Notes under the pieces: generated by a model
The model's input: the letters and a program-made list of their open reading frames with translations, nothing else
Told to the model about the DNA's origin: nothing
Databases searched by the model: none
Translations under genes and position numbers: made by a program
Source: Chitinimonas prasina
GTDB taxonomy: Bacteria > Pseudomonadota > Gammaproteobacteria > Burkholderiales > Chitinimonadaceae
NCBI RefSeq assembly: GCF_030160395.1
Contig: NZ_BSOG01000002.1
Span: 62,001 to 126,000 of the forward strand
DNA: 64,000 bases
Reading direction: 5' to 3'
Part shown: positions 36,897-44,724 of the stretch, one piece after another
How positions within the stretch are numbered: position 1 is the first letter of the stretch
How the letters are laid out: each line of letters starts with the position of its first letter

Positions 36897-37865
36897 ATGG
36901 CGATCAAAGGTATGGAAGCGGGCGGTTTCAACTACGCCCAGTTGAACAAGGTTGTGGCCGATAGCAAGACGGCGGATACGGCCCATGAGGATTTTGCGGT
37001 CAAGCTGGCCAGCTTCAAGGCACAGGCCATGGGGGCGCTGCTGGGGTCGGTTGGCGGCAATGGTGAGCAGGGTGGGGGGCTGGATGGCGTATTCGGCACC
37101 CAGAGTAGCAATAGCACCGGCCTGGATGCCATTCTGTCGCCCAGCCACCTTACGGCGAAATCACAGGTAGGTAGCCTGAACCCGGCTGGGTACAACATGG
37201 CCCTGTTTGACCCGCAGGCTGGCTACAACATGATGAGCCTGATCAACAACCGCGAAGTGAGCTACAAGGCACAGTATGAGGGGCTAAGCCGTCTGCAGCC
37301 TGCCGTAACACGGATGCAGCAGCTGGGCACCAGCCTGGGTGGAATGACAGCCGAGATGGCGCCAGCTGACGTCAAGGCCCAAGTGCAGGGCTTTGTGGCA
37401 CAGTACAACAGCTGGATCAGGGACTTTGAGGTAGACATGCAGCCCGGTGGTGCCTTGGCCGACAGCAGTGCGGCCAAGGTGACGCGGCATGAGCTGGAGC
37501 AGAACCTGACCAGCCCTTTCAATGGCGCGGTTCACGGTGTGCAGGGCATGCGCGCGCTAGGGGTGACCATAGACCCGGTCACGCATATGGCTAGCCTGGA
37601 TGCTGCCACGCTGGATGCTGTGCTGGCTGAAAAGCCGCTAGGCGTGGTGGCGACGGTGCGTGAGTTTGCTGGCAACTTTGCCAAATCGGCCGAACTGCTC
37701 AACCAAGCGGATAACTTTATCCCACGGCAGTTGGACAACCTGGGTCGGGCCCTGGCCTATATCGGTACCAACAAGAGTGCGTGGCAAGCCGAGTTTGGTA
37801 TGGGCGATGCTGCTCAACCGCTGACCAAGCAGGTGGCCCAGGCCTTGGCGGCGTATAAGGCATAG
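36897..37865 (+). CDS. orphan protein with FliD C-terminal-like region
   Basis: A 322-aa protein, no signal peptide or membrane helix. The first ~120 residues are Gly/Ala/Ser-rich and low in order. From about residue 120 on, it reads like the C-terminal region of the flagellar cap protein FliD: VQGFVAQYNSWIRDF (163-177), ALADSSAAKVTRHELEQNL (186-204), then GMRALGVTIDPVTHMASLD (217-234) and LDAVLAEKPLGVVATVREF. FliD itself is longer and has an N-terminal coil that is missing here. AGGAGG is 5 nt before the ATG. A strong hairpin follows the stop. No flagellar gene is nearby. Function uncertain. Confidence 0.7.
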   Translation: MAIKGMEAGGFNYAQLNKVVADSKTADTAHEDFAVKLASFKAQAMGALLGSVGGNGEQGGGLDGVFGTQSSNSTGLDAILSPSHLTAKSQVGSLNPAGYNMALFDPQAGYNMMSLINNREVSYKAQYEGLSRLQPAVTRMQQLGTSLGGMTAEMAPADVKAQVQGFVAQYNSWIRDFEVDMQPGGALADSSAAKVTRHELEQNLTSPFNGAVHGVQGMRALGVTIDPVTHMASLDAATLDAVLAEKPLGVVATVREFAGNFAKSAELLNQADNFIPRQLDNLGRALAYIGTNKSAWQAEFGMGDAAQPLTKQVAQALAAYKA

Positions 37866-37879
37866 TGCAGCGGGCCCGG

Positions 37880-37914
37880 CTGCCGTGGCTGTTTTGCCAG
37901 CTACGGCAGTTATT
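37880..37914 (+). terminator. probable terminator after the FliD-C-like gene
   Basis: A 12-bp stem with one G-U pair (37880-37891 with 37898-37909) and a 6-nt loop TTTTGC, followed by a weak T-rich stretch (TTATT). It begins 14 nt after the stop codon. The short T tract makes termination probable but not certain. Confidence 0.65.
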
Positions 37915-38016
37915 GCCGCCTGTTTGCCACGGGTGGGTCGGCCGTGCTTGCATAAGACAGCGGCGCGGCGCTGATTCGGCGATAATGCGGGCCTTCTGTT
38001 GATGGCCCTGTCCCGC

Positions 38017-39657
38017 ATGTACCTGCGTCACTTTGCCCTGAACGAGGCGCCGTTTTCCATCGCGCCGGATCCCCGTTACCTGTATATGAGCCAGCGCCAC
38101 CAGGAAGCCTTGGCGCATCTGCTCTATGGCTTGAGCGGCGATGGCGGCTTTGTGGTGCTTAGCGGCGAGGTGGGGGCGGGCAAGACCACGGTATGCCGCT
38201 GCCTGCTGGAGCAGATACCGGCCAGCTGTGATATGGCCTATGTATTCAACCCCAAGCTCACTGCAGAAGAGCTGCTGGCTACGCTCTGCAGCGAGTTTGG
38301 CATTGTGCCGCCTGCGCCGGACCACAGCATCAAGGCCCTGGTCGATGCGCTCAACAGTTTTTTGCTGGCAGGTCACGCACAGGGTCGCCATGCGGTAGTG
38401 ATCATCGACGAGGCGCAGAATCTCTCGGCCGAGGTGCTGGAACAGATGCGCCTGTTGACCAATTTGGAGACCAACGAGCGCAAGCTGTTGCAGATCATCC
38501 TGGTAGGACAGCCTGAGCTTGACGAAATGCTGGCGCGGCCCTCATTGCGCCAGTTGGCACAACGTGTGGTAGCCAGGTACCACCTGGCGGCGCTAAGCCG
38601 GGCCGAGGTTGCGGCCTATGTACGGCATCGTTTGCAGGTAGCGGGCTGCAATCGACCGTTGTTTGCGGATTCCCTGATGGCCACGCTATATCGCCTGAGT
38701 GGTGGCGTGCCGCGGCTGGTCAACCTGCTGTGTGACCGCGCACTGCTGGGTGCTTACACCGAGGGCAAGCAGACGGTTAGCCGACGCATTCTGGTACGCG
38801 CTGCCAGCGAGGTGTTGCCGCTGGCCCACAAGCGTGCCGGCCCGCGTTGGTGGCCTTGGGTGGGCGTGGCGACGCTAGGCCTGGCAGGCTTGGGCCTGAA
38901 ACTGTTGTTTACAGCGCAGCAAGCCGCCTTGCCCGCACGGCCCGTGCCGGCGCCTGTACCTGTGGCCGCACCTGCGGCAGCACCGGTCAGCAAGAAGGCA
39001 CCGTTGGTTGTTGCCACGCCGCCCGTTGCAAAGCCCAGTTCCCCAACTACCAGGGTACTGCCCGATTTAAGCTGGCCAGACGAGGCGGCGCGCCCGCAGG
39101 CGCTAGACACAGCCTTTGCCGGCCTCTACCAAGCCTGGGGTCTGGATTACGACCCGACCGAGCGCTGCCCCAAGGTGGCTGCATTGCGCTGCCGCAATGC
39201 GCGGGGTGGGCTGGAGGAGTTGCGCCAGTTTGATAGACCCGCCGTACTGTATCTGGTGGACGCGACCGAGCGGGAGGTGCCGGCCTTGCTGCAGAGCCTT
39301 GATGCACAATCGGTCGGTCTACTGATAGCAGGACAGCCGCAGCGCATCAGTCCTGCCGAGCTGGCGCGGTATTGGTCTGGCCGATATACCTTGCTGTGGC
39401 GTGCGCCAGATGCGCCACCGGGAGCCGTACGGTTGGGCGATGGTGGCACGCTGGTAGCCTGGCTGGCCAAGCAACTGGATGCCCTGGAGCATCGCTCGGG
39501 CACACCTCCTGTGTTTGACGAAGCCCTGCGCGCACGAGTAAAGCAGTTTCAGCTGGCGCAAGGCCTGGCACCGGATGGCCAGGTAGGTGCGCAGACGCTG
39601 GTCAGGCTCAGCCTGGTAGGCGATGTGGCGGCGCCCAGCCTGAGTGGGAGGAACTGA
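38017..39657 (+). CDS. ExeA/GspA-like AAA ATPase with peptidoglycan-binding domain
   Basis: A 546-aa bitopic inner-membrane protein of the ExeA/GspA family, which helps insert type II secretion or related machinery through the cell wall. The start MYLRHFALNEAPFSIAPDP is the family's usual N-terminus. Walker A GEVGAGKTT is at 50-58 and Walker B VVIIDEAQN near 130. A membrane helix lies near 280-297, then a Pro/Ala-rich periplasmic linker and a C-terminal peptidoglycan-binding fold (VFDEALRARVKQFQLAQGLAPDGQVG, in parts). I chose ATG 38017; ATG 38002 is possible, and neither has a good ribosome site. The GspB gene starts 1 nt after the stop. Confidence 0.88.
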   Translation: MYLRHFALNEAPFSIAPDPRYLYMSQRHQEALAHLLYGLSGDGGFVVLSGEVGAGKTTVCRCLLEQIPASCDMAYVFNPKLTAEELLATLCSEFGIVPPAPDHSIKALVDALNSFLLAGHAQGRHAVVIIDEAQNLSAEVLEQMRLLTNLETNERKLLQIILVGQPELDEMLARPSLRQLAQRVVARYHLAALSRAEVAAYVRHRLQVAGCNRPLFADSLMATLYRLSGGVPRLVNLLCDRALLGAYTEGKQTVSRRILVRAASEVLPLAHKRAGPRWWPWVGVATLGLAGLGLKLLFTAQQAALPARPVPAPVPVAAPAAAPVSKKAPLVVATPPVAKPSSPTTRVLPDLSWPDEAARPQALDTAFAGLYQAWGLDYDPTERCPKVAALRCRNARGGLEELRQFDRPAVLYLVDATEREVPALLQSLDAQSVGLLIAGQPQRISPAELARYWSGRYTLLWRAPDAPPGAVRLGDGGTLVAWLAKQLDALEHRSGTPPVFDEALRARVKQFQLAQGLAPDGQVGAQTLVRLSLVGDVAAPSLSGRN

Positions 39658-39658
39658 G

Positions 39659-40336
39659 ATGTCTTATATATTGGACGCACTGCAAAAAGCGGAGCGCGAG
39701 CGCAAGATGGGGGCGGTGCCAACGCTCCATACCACCCTGGCAGCACCCATGCCGGAGGTGCGTCCCACCCAATGGTTCTATCTGATTTTGGCGCTGATAC
39801 TGGTGGCCTGCGGCATCTTGATAGGCTGGCTGCAACCCTGGCGCCAGGCAGATGCAGCGGTACCCGCTATTGCACCGCTAGTGCAACGCATCGAACCCGC
39901 CCAACCGGTTGAGGCGGCTGCACAGCTGCCCACTGTTACGGCGGCACCACCTGTGGCGGTCAATGTGCCACCAGTAGGGCCGGTTGACCCTGCGCCTACT
40001 CCCTCGCCGATAGCGCAACCAGTACCTGCTGCAGCTGTTGCCACAAGGCCTGCGCCGCCTGTTGCTGCGCCAGCACCCACAACGTCAGCCCCGCAGCCGC
40101 TTGGCGAACCACCTTTGCTGGATACCTTGCCAGCGGGGCTACGCCAGGGCATACCCGCCATGACAGTGCTGGTGCACTCCTATTCCAGCCAGCGTAAGGA
40201 CAGGGTGGTGATGATCAACAACAAGCCACTGCACGAAGGCGACTACCTGACACCTGAGGTCAGGCTGGAAGAGATCACCCCCGAGGGGATGATCTTCATC
40301 CACAAGGGGGTGAGGTTCAGGACGGGCGTGCGTTAG
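39659..40336 (+). CDS. GspB/ExeB-like general secretion partner protein
   Basis: A 225-aa bitopic inner-membrane protein. The N-terminal cytoplasmic MSYILDALQKAERERKMG is the hallmark of GspB/ExeB and is required to bind the ExeA-type ATPase. One membrane helix (about 41-60) is followed by a long Pro/Ala-rich periplasmic linker and a C-terminal T2SSB domain (LRQGIPAMTVLVHSYSS through EEITPEGMIFIHKGVRF). ATG 39659 has GGAGG upstream and lies just after the ATPase gene, so the two are co-translated. A terminator follows. Confidence 0.9.
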   Translation: MSYILDALQKAERERKMGAVPTLHTTLAAPMPEVRPTQWFYLILALILVACGILIGWLQPWRQADAAVPAIAPLVQRIEPAQPVEAAAQLPTVTAAPPVAVNVPPVGPVDPAPTPSPIAQPVPAAAVATRPAPPVAAPAPTTSAPQPLGEPPLLDTLPAGLRQGIPAMTVLVHSYSSQRKDRVVMINNKPLHEGDYLTPEVRLEEITPEGMIFIHKGVRFRTGVR

Positions 40337-40360
40337 TGGGCGCGATAGTGGAGATGCAAC

Positions 40361-40384
40361 AAAGGGGCTTTTCAGCCCCTTTTC
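40361..40384 (+). terminator. rho-independent terminator of the ExeA-GspB operon
   Basis: AAAGGGGCT (40361-40369) pairs with AGCCCCTTT (40374-40382); loop TTTC; the T run closes it. It lies 25 nt after the GspB stop. Confidence 0.92.
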
Positions 40385-40535
40385 TCACGTCCTCTGCAGA
40401 TCAGACGCTCGCTGACAGCATCTCAGCCTTCAGTGTCTTGATGCATTTATCTGCTGTAACGCCAAGTTCCTTCTTCAATGACTTGGCGTAGCGCGCCAGC
40501 GCTGAGCGCTGGCGGTGGTCAGATCGCGCCCCTGC

Positions 40536-41861
40536 CTAGTTCGCCGCAGCCACACACTGTGCCGGCTGCCGGTAGGCAGCAGGGTTTTGTGGGTCGTAGC
40601 CGTCAGTCAACGTACACAGGAAAGCCGTCATGTCACGAATCTCGGCTTCGTTCAGCGCGGGTGGGCCGTTGCGGCGGAACGGAGGGCCTTGGGTGATATT
40701 GCCGGTCAGCGCGGTGGGCAAATCGTTGTAGCGGATATCTGCCGAGCCATCGGCCTTGGTGTACCAGCGTGCCGGCGCAAGTTCGCGGCTGGTGTAGAAG
40801 CTGATGACTTGGTTGAGCGTGCTGAATATGCCGTTATGGAAGTAGGCCTGTTTCACCGCCACGTTGCGCAAGGTCGGCACCCTGAACATGCCGCAGAGCG
40901 CGCGATTGCCGGCAAGGTCGGTTCGGACGGGGCCGCATAGCCCCATATCGTAGTACAGGTGATTGGGCGCACCCAGATTTGCCCCGTTGGCGGTGATGAA
41001 ACCGGGCAGGGCGGTATCGTCGCGGTTGTAAGGGATGGCCCAGTTTCGGGGTATGCCCAGGTTACGGTAGCTATGGTCGGTAAACAGGGCAGGCACGCCG
41101 CCTGTTGGCCGTGCGGTGTGGCAGCTGGCGCAGTTGCCGCGATTGGGGTCATTGAACAGGCGCTGACCATTGGCTTCTCTTGGGCTGAAGCTGGCGCGAC
41201 CATTGGTGACGGCGTCGAACTTGCTGTTGAATAGCCTGAAACTAGGCTCCTCTTGCTCGTAGGCTGCGATGGCGCGACCCATGGCGGCTAGCGTTGCGTC
41301 CGGGTTATTGAGCGTGGCGGCACCAAATACCGTACGGAATTGCGTCAGGTAGGGACGTGTGCGCAGGCGTTGCAGTACCTCGGCCGCGCTGCGGTTGCCC
41401 ATTTCAAAGGCGGTCAGGAAAGGGCCTTGCGCCTGTATCGCCAGAGTATTGGCGCGGCCGTCATGCAGCAGCCCGCCGCGGGCAGGGCTGGGACGGGGTT
41501 GGCCTGGGGGCGGTGGTGGGGTCAGGGTGAAAGCGGGCACGAAACGGGTATAGCTTGCCGTAGGCGTATTACGCAGCCCCTGCAGATCAAGCGCGGCACC
41601 ACCCAATTGCACAGGCAGATTGTTGGGGGCCGAGAAGCTGTTGCCCGGATGATGGCAACTGGCACAGGACTGTCGCCCCGATGCTGAGAGGTTGGGGTCG
41701 AAGAACAGACTACGGCCTATGCTGGCCGTGGCGGAGAGACCCGTGGCCGGTATGGGGATGGGCTGTGGTGGTTCTGCTGCTGCAGCAAGGCCAGCCAGCA
41801 ACATGCTGGCGATCAGGCCCAGCAAACGGCCTGGCTGTGGATAGGGCTTGGCTGTTGTCAT
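40536..41861 (-). CDS. di-haem cytochrome c peroxidase (MauG/CcpA family)
   Basis: A 441-aa periplasmic protein with a Sec signal (1-29, ending LAAAA). Two c-type haem sites are present: CASCH at 66-70 and CASCH at 244-248. The LFFDPNLS, RNTPTASYTRF, LLHDGRANTL and LRNVAVKQAYFHNG segments are typical of bacterial cytochrome c peroxidase/MauG-like enzymes, which reduce hydrogen peroxide or oxidise a protein partner. I chose ATG 41861 (GGGGAG 7 nt upstream). A Pro-rich insert (TPPPPPGQPRPSP, ~113-126) is unusual. It is not next to a methylamine pathway, so the substrate is open. Confidence 0.9.
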   Translation of the reverse strand: MTTAKPYPQPGRLLGLIASMLLAGLAAAAEPPQPIPIPATGLSATASIGRSLFFDPNLSASGRQSCASCHHPGNSFSAPNNLPVQLGGAALDLQGLRNTPTASYTRFVPAFTLTPPPPPGQPRPSPARGGLLHDGRANTLAIQAQGPFLTAFEMGNRSAAEVLQRLRTRPYLTQFRTVFGAATLNNPDATLAAMGRAIAAYEQEEPSFRLFNSKFDAVTNGRASFSPREANGQRLFNDPNRGNCASCHTARPTGGVPALFTDHSYRNLGIPRNWAIPYNRDDTALPGFITANGANLGAPNHLYYDMGLCGPVRTDLAGNRALCGMFRVPTLRNVAVKQAYFHNGIFSTLNQVISFYTSRELAPARWYTKADGSADIRYNDLPTALTGNITQGPPFRRNGPPALNEAEIRDMTAFLCTLTDGYDPQNPAAYRQPAQCVAAAN

Positions 41862-42130
41862 GATGGTCTCCCCGCAGTAGGCGGTGTGGGTGGTGGCACA
41901 GTTGATACTGTGCGGGGAGACTGTGGAGCAATCGTGGAGACGCGAAGTGGCAATGCAGTGAATGGGCGTTTTCCAGATCAACCTTGCGGGTTTGCTGCCA
42001 CTCCAAAGAACGGTGGTGTGGCAAGCCACTCATGGCGCCTGTATTGCTGGGCCGCTTGTGCCTTGCCCAGCATCCGGCAATACCGTGTTCGGGCGCTTGG
42101 CGCTGCCACGCTGGGTTTAGTTAGCAGCGC

Positions 42131-42799
42131 TTACTCGTAGCGGTAACCTACACCGTAGACGGAGTGTATGACTTCGCGCTCGCCCAGAACGGCGGCGATC
42201 TTCTTGCGCAGGTTCTTGATATGGCTATCCACGGCGCGATCAAACACTTCTGCGCCTTCGCTGTGGGCCAGCTCCAGCAATTGGGTGCGCGAATAGATGC
42301 GCCCCGGCGCCGCCAACAGCACGCCCAATAGCCGGTACTCCTGCGGCGTGAGGCTCAGCAACTGGCCCTGGCAGCGTATGCGCTGGCTGACGATATCGTT
42401 GTCGAACAATGGCGGCAGTACCGGCGCTGTGGGCTGGCTGCGCCGCATCAGGGCTTGTACCCGGGCGACCAGTTCGCGGGGGCTGAAAGGTTTGCACAGG
42501 TAATCATCAGCACCGACTTCAAACCCCAGCAAGCGGTCGATCTCCTCCACCCGGGCCGTCACCATGATGATGGGCAAGGTGCTCGATAACCGTATCTGCT
42601 GGCATAGGCTGATGCCGTCGATACCCGGCAGCATCAGATCCAGTACCAGCAGGGCAGGCGCTTGCCGGGCCATATGGGCGAGTACCTGATCACCCCGGTC
42701 CAGATGGTCAACTGTGTATCCGGCCTGGGCCAGATAGGCCACCATGACTTCGGCGATGCGGGGTTCGTCTTCTACCAGCAGGATGCGTGGTGGATTCAT
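42131..42799 (-). CDS. OmpR-family response regulator (BaeR-like)
   Basis: A 222-aa DNA-binding response regulator. Receiver domain 1-120 with Glu10-Asp11, phospho-acceptor Asp54 (LVLDLMLPG), Thr81 and Lys103. The C-terminal winged-helix (about 130-222) has the usual LSLTPQEYRLLGVLL, DRAVDSHIKNLRKKI and SVYGVGYRYE. It overlaps the kinase gene upstream by 4 nt, so kinase and regulator are translated together. Closest in pattern to BaeR/MtrA-like envelope-stress regulators. The target genes are not visible; the small exported protein gene upstream of the kinase gene is a candidate. Confidence 0.9.
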   Translation of the reverse strand: MNPPRILLVEDEPRIAEVMVAYLAQAGYTVDHLDRGDQVLAHMARQAPALLVLDLMLPGIDGISLCQQIRLSSTLPIIMVTARVEEIDRLLGFEVGADDYLCKPFSPRELVARVQALMRRSQPTAPVLPPLFDNDIVSQRIRCQGQLLSLTPQEYRLLGVLLAAPGRIYSRTQLLELAHSEGAEVFDRAVDSHIKNLRKKIAAVLGEREVIHSVYGVGYRYE

Positions 42800-44208
42800 T
42801 GAGTAGCGGCTCCTGGCGAGCGGGGCAGTTGTATCTTGATGCGCAGGCCACCCAAGGGGGAGTGCTGTGCATTGATCTGGCCACCATGGCCTTCGACGAT
42901 GGTGAGGCAGATGGCAAGGCCAAGGCCGGAGCCACCGTATTGGCGGCTACGCGAGGCATCGACCCGATAGAAGCGCTCGAACAAGCGTGGCAGCGCGGCA
43001 TCGGGCACGCCTGGCGCGCTATCGTCCAGGATGATCTCCACCGAGCCACCCTGGGCGCTGGCGCTCAGACGTATTTCGCCGCCAGTGTCGGTGTAGCGCA
43101 GGGTGTTGCTGAGCAGATTGCCGAACAGTTGCTGGATCTTGGCCGGATCGGCCTGCACGGCCAGTTCTGCAGGGGCATGCAGGCTGAGCCTGAGGCCTGC
43201 CTGGCGTAGCGGATGCGCCAGCCTGTCGGCAAGCTCCTCAAACAGGCTGGCGAGTACGATGGGCTCGGGCTTGTATTCATAGAGGCCCACATCGGCGCGT
43301 GCCAGTTGATAGAGGTCGGCCACCAGGCCGTCAAGCTCACCCACGGCGCCTTGCAAGCGCGTCAGCCCACGTTGGTCCATGGGCATCACGCCATCATTCA
43401 TGGCTTCGATATGGGCGCGCAGGATGGTGAGCGGCGTACGCAGCTCGTGCGAGGTATCGGCCATCCATTGGCGGCGCGATTGCTCGAACTGCTGTAACTG
43501 CTCAGCCATGCGGTTGAAGTCGCGGGCGAGCTGGCCCAATTCGTCAGCGCGTTCCAGCGCTACCCGGGTTTGTAGCTGGCCCGCTGCCAATTGCTTGGCG
43601 GATTGGGCCAGCGCTGCAATCGGGGCACGGAAGTGCCGGGCCAGCCAGGCGGCAGCCAGGGCAGATAGGATGAAGGCCGCCAACACGCTCCACAGCATGT
43701 TGCGGGTCTGGCTGGCCAGGAACTGCCGGGTAAGGATATCGCCGCCGCCAGCAGGTGCCAGGGCCATATAGCCAATGGGCTGCTCACCGCCTTCCAGTTT
43801 GATCGGTCGGCGGGGGCGTCCCTGGGCCTCTGGCGGCCCCATCAGCAACTGCCCCTGAGCGTCGAACAGGGCCAAGCGCGGGCCGAGGCCGAGCCGATCT
43901 TCCCGGCGAGGTGGCAGGCGACCCGGGCCAGCGTCGGCACCTCGCGGTGGCGGAGGACGATTGAAATCGGGGCCGGGCAGCAAGTCTTGCTGGCTATGGA
44001 CGAAGCGCCAGTCGCCATGGCGCTGATAGCGCTCGGTCAGCACCTGCTCCACCACGTCGAGCCGGGTCAGTTCCAGCTTGGCGACATAGTCGTCAAACCC
44101 TTTACCCAGGCTGAGTCGAAACAGGCCGGCCAATACCAGTACTACCATCAGTACGGTCAAGGAGATGGCAATAAACAGGGTAAGGCCGATGGAGCGCATA
44201 CGTGGCAT
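42796..44208 (-). CDS. sensor histidine kinase (BaeS-like)
   Basis: A 470-aa inner-membrane kinase. TM1 8-32, a ~135-residue periplasmic sensor that is rich in Pro/Arg/Asp/Gly (PPPPRGADAGPGRLPPRRED, ~85-104), TM2 171-190, HAMP ~190-243, HisKA with His254 (SHELRTPLTIL), and intact ATP-binding boxes (NLLSNTLRYT, GSGLGL). The unusual Pro-rich sensor resembles metal- or envelope-stress sensors with disordered loops. It overlaps the regulator gene by 4 nt. A gene for a small exported protein lies 125 bp upstream on the same strand. Confidence 0.9.
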   Translation of the reverse strand: MPRMRSIGLTLFIAISLTVLMVVLVLAGLFRLSLGKGFDDYVAKLELTRLDVVEQVLTERYQRHGDWRFVHSQQDLLPGPDFNRPPPPRGADAGPGRLPPRREDRLGLGPRLALFDAQGQLLMGPPEAQGRPRRPIKLEGGEQPIGYMALAPAGGGDILTRQFLASQTRNMLWSVLAAFILSALAAAWLARHFRAPIAALAQSAKQLAAGQLQTRVALERADELGQLARDFNRMAEQLQQFEQSRRQWMADTSHELRTPLTILRAHIEAMNDGVMPMDQRGLTRLQGAVGELDGLVADLYQLARADVGLYEYKPEPIVLASLFEELADRLAHPLRQAGLRLSLHAPAELAVQADPAKIQQLFGNLLSNTLRYTDTGGEIRLSASAQGGSVEIILDDSAPGVPDAALPRLFERFYRVDASRSRQYGGSGLGLAICLTIVEGHGGQINAQHSPLGGLRIKIQLPRSPGAATQ

Positions 44209-44333
44209 GGCGGGCAGCTAGGCAGGAATCTGCAGCAGTGTAGCGAAAGGGGCGGCTGCGTGCCTTTGGCTTATACGGCCACCCCTAGCGGGCTGTCTAC
44301 AGCAACACCGTGGCTGAGGCACCTGTATCCCCA

Positions 44334-44627
44334 TCACTTGGCAGCGCCGGGTTCGCCTGGCCTTTGCCGGGGTGGATGATCCGGTATGGCAGCCAACCGT
44401 GCAGCGATCATCTTGCAGGTGCCGCTGACGGTATCACCATGTGGCGTGGTGAAGCTGACCTTGACCCCTTCCTGCTTGCCGTCGCAAGCGGCGAAGGCTT
44501 CGTTGGGCGGCACCCGGCGCTGGCCTGGTGCTTGGCCCGGTGCAGCAGGGTTGGCGGCGGCCAGGCTGGGTAGGGAAAGGGCAAGGGCGATCATGGGGGC
44601 AATACGCTTGAGCAATGGCTTGTGCAT
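44334..44627 (-). CDS. small exported protein next to the BaeSR-like pair
   Basis: A 97-aa protein with a Sec signal (1-24, ending LAAA). The mature part holds two Cys in the pattern AACDGKxEG...SGTCKM, about 23 residues apart, flanking FTTPHGDTVSGTC, then a Pro-rich end. ATG 44627 has AGGAG 8 nt upstream. Similar small two-Cys exported proteins often accompany two-component systems of this kind; that memory is not verified here. It may signal to the adjacent sensor kinase or be its target. Family not recognised with certainty. Confidence 0.65.
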   Translation of the reverse strand: MHKPLLKRIAPMIALALSLPSLAAANPAAPGQAPGQRRVPPNEAFAACDGKQEGVKVSFTTPHGDTVSGTCKMIAARLAAIPDHPPRQRPGEPGAAK

Positions 44628-44724
44628 GGCAGACTCCTGGATGGCAGGCCGGGGTGGTGGCCGATGTCTGCAGATTGCCCTACAACTGTGGAGCAATTGC
44701 GGAGGTGCCCGTCACTGCAAATGA

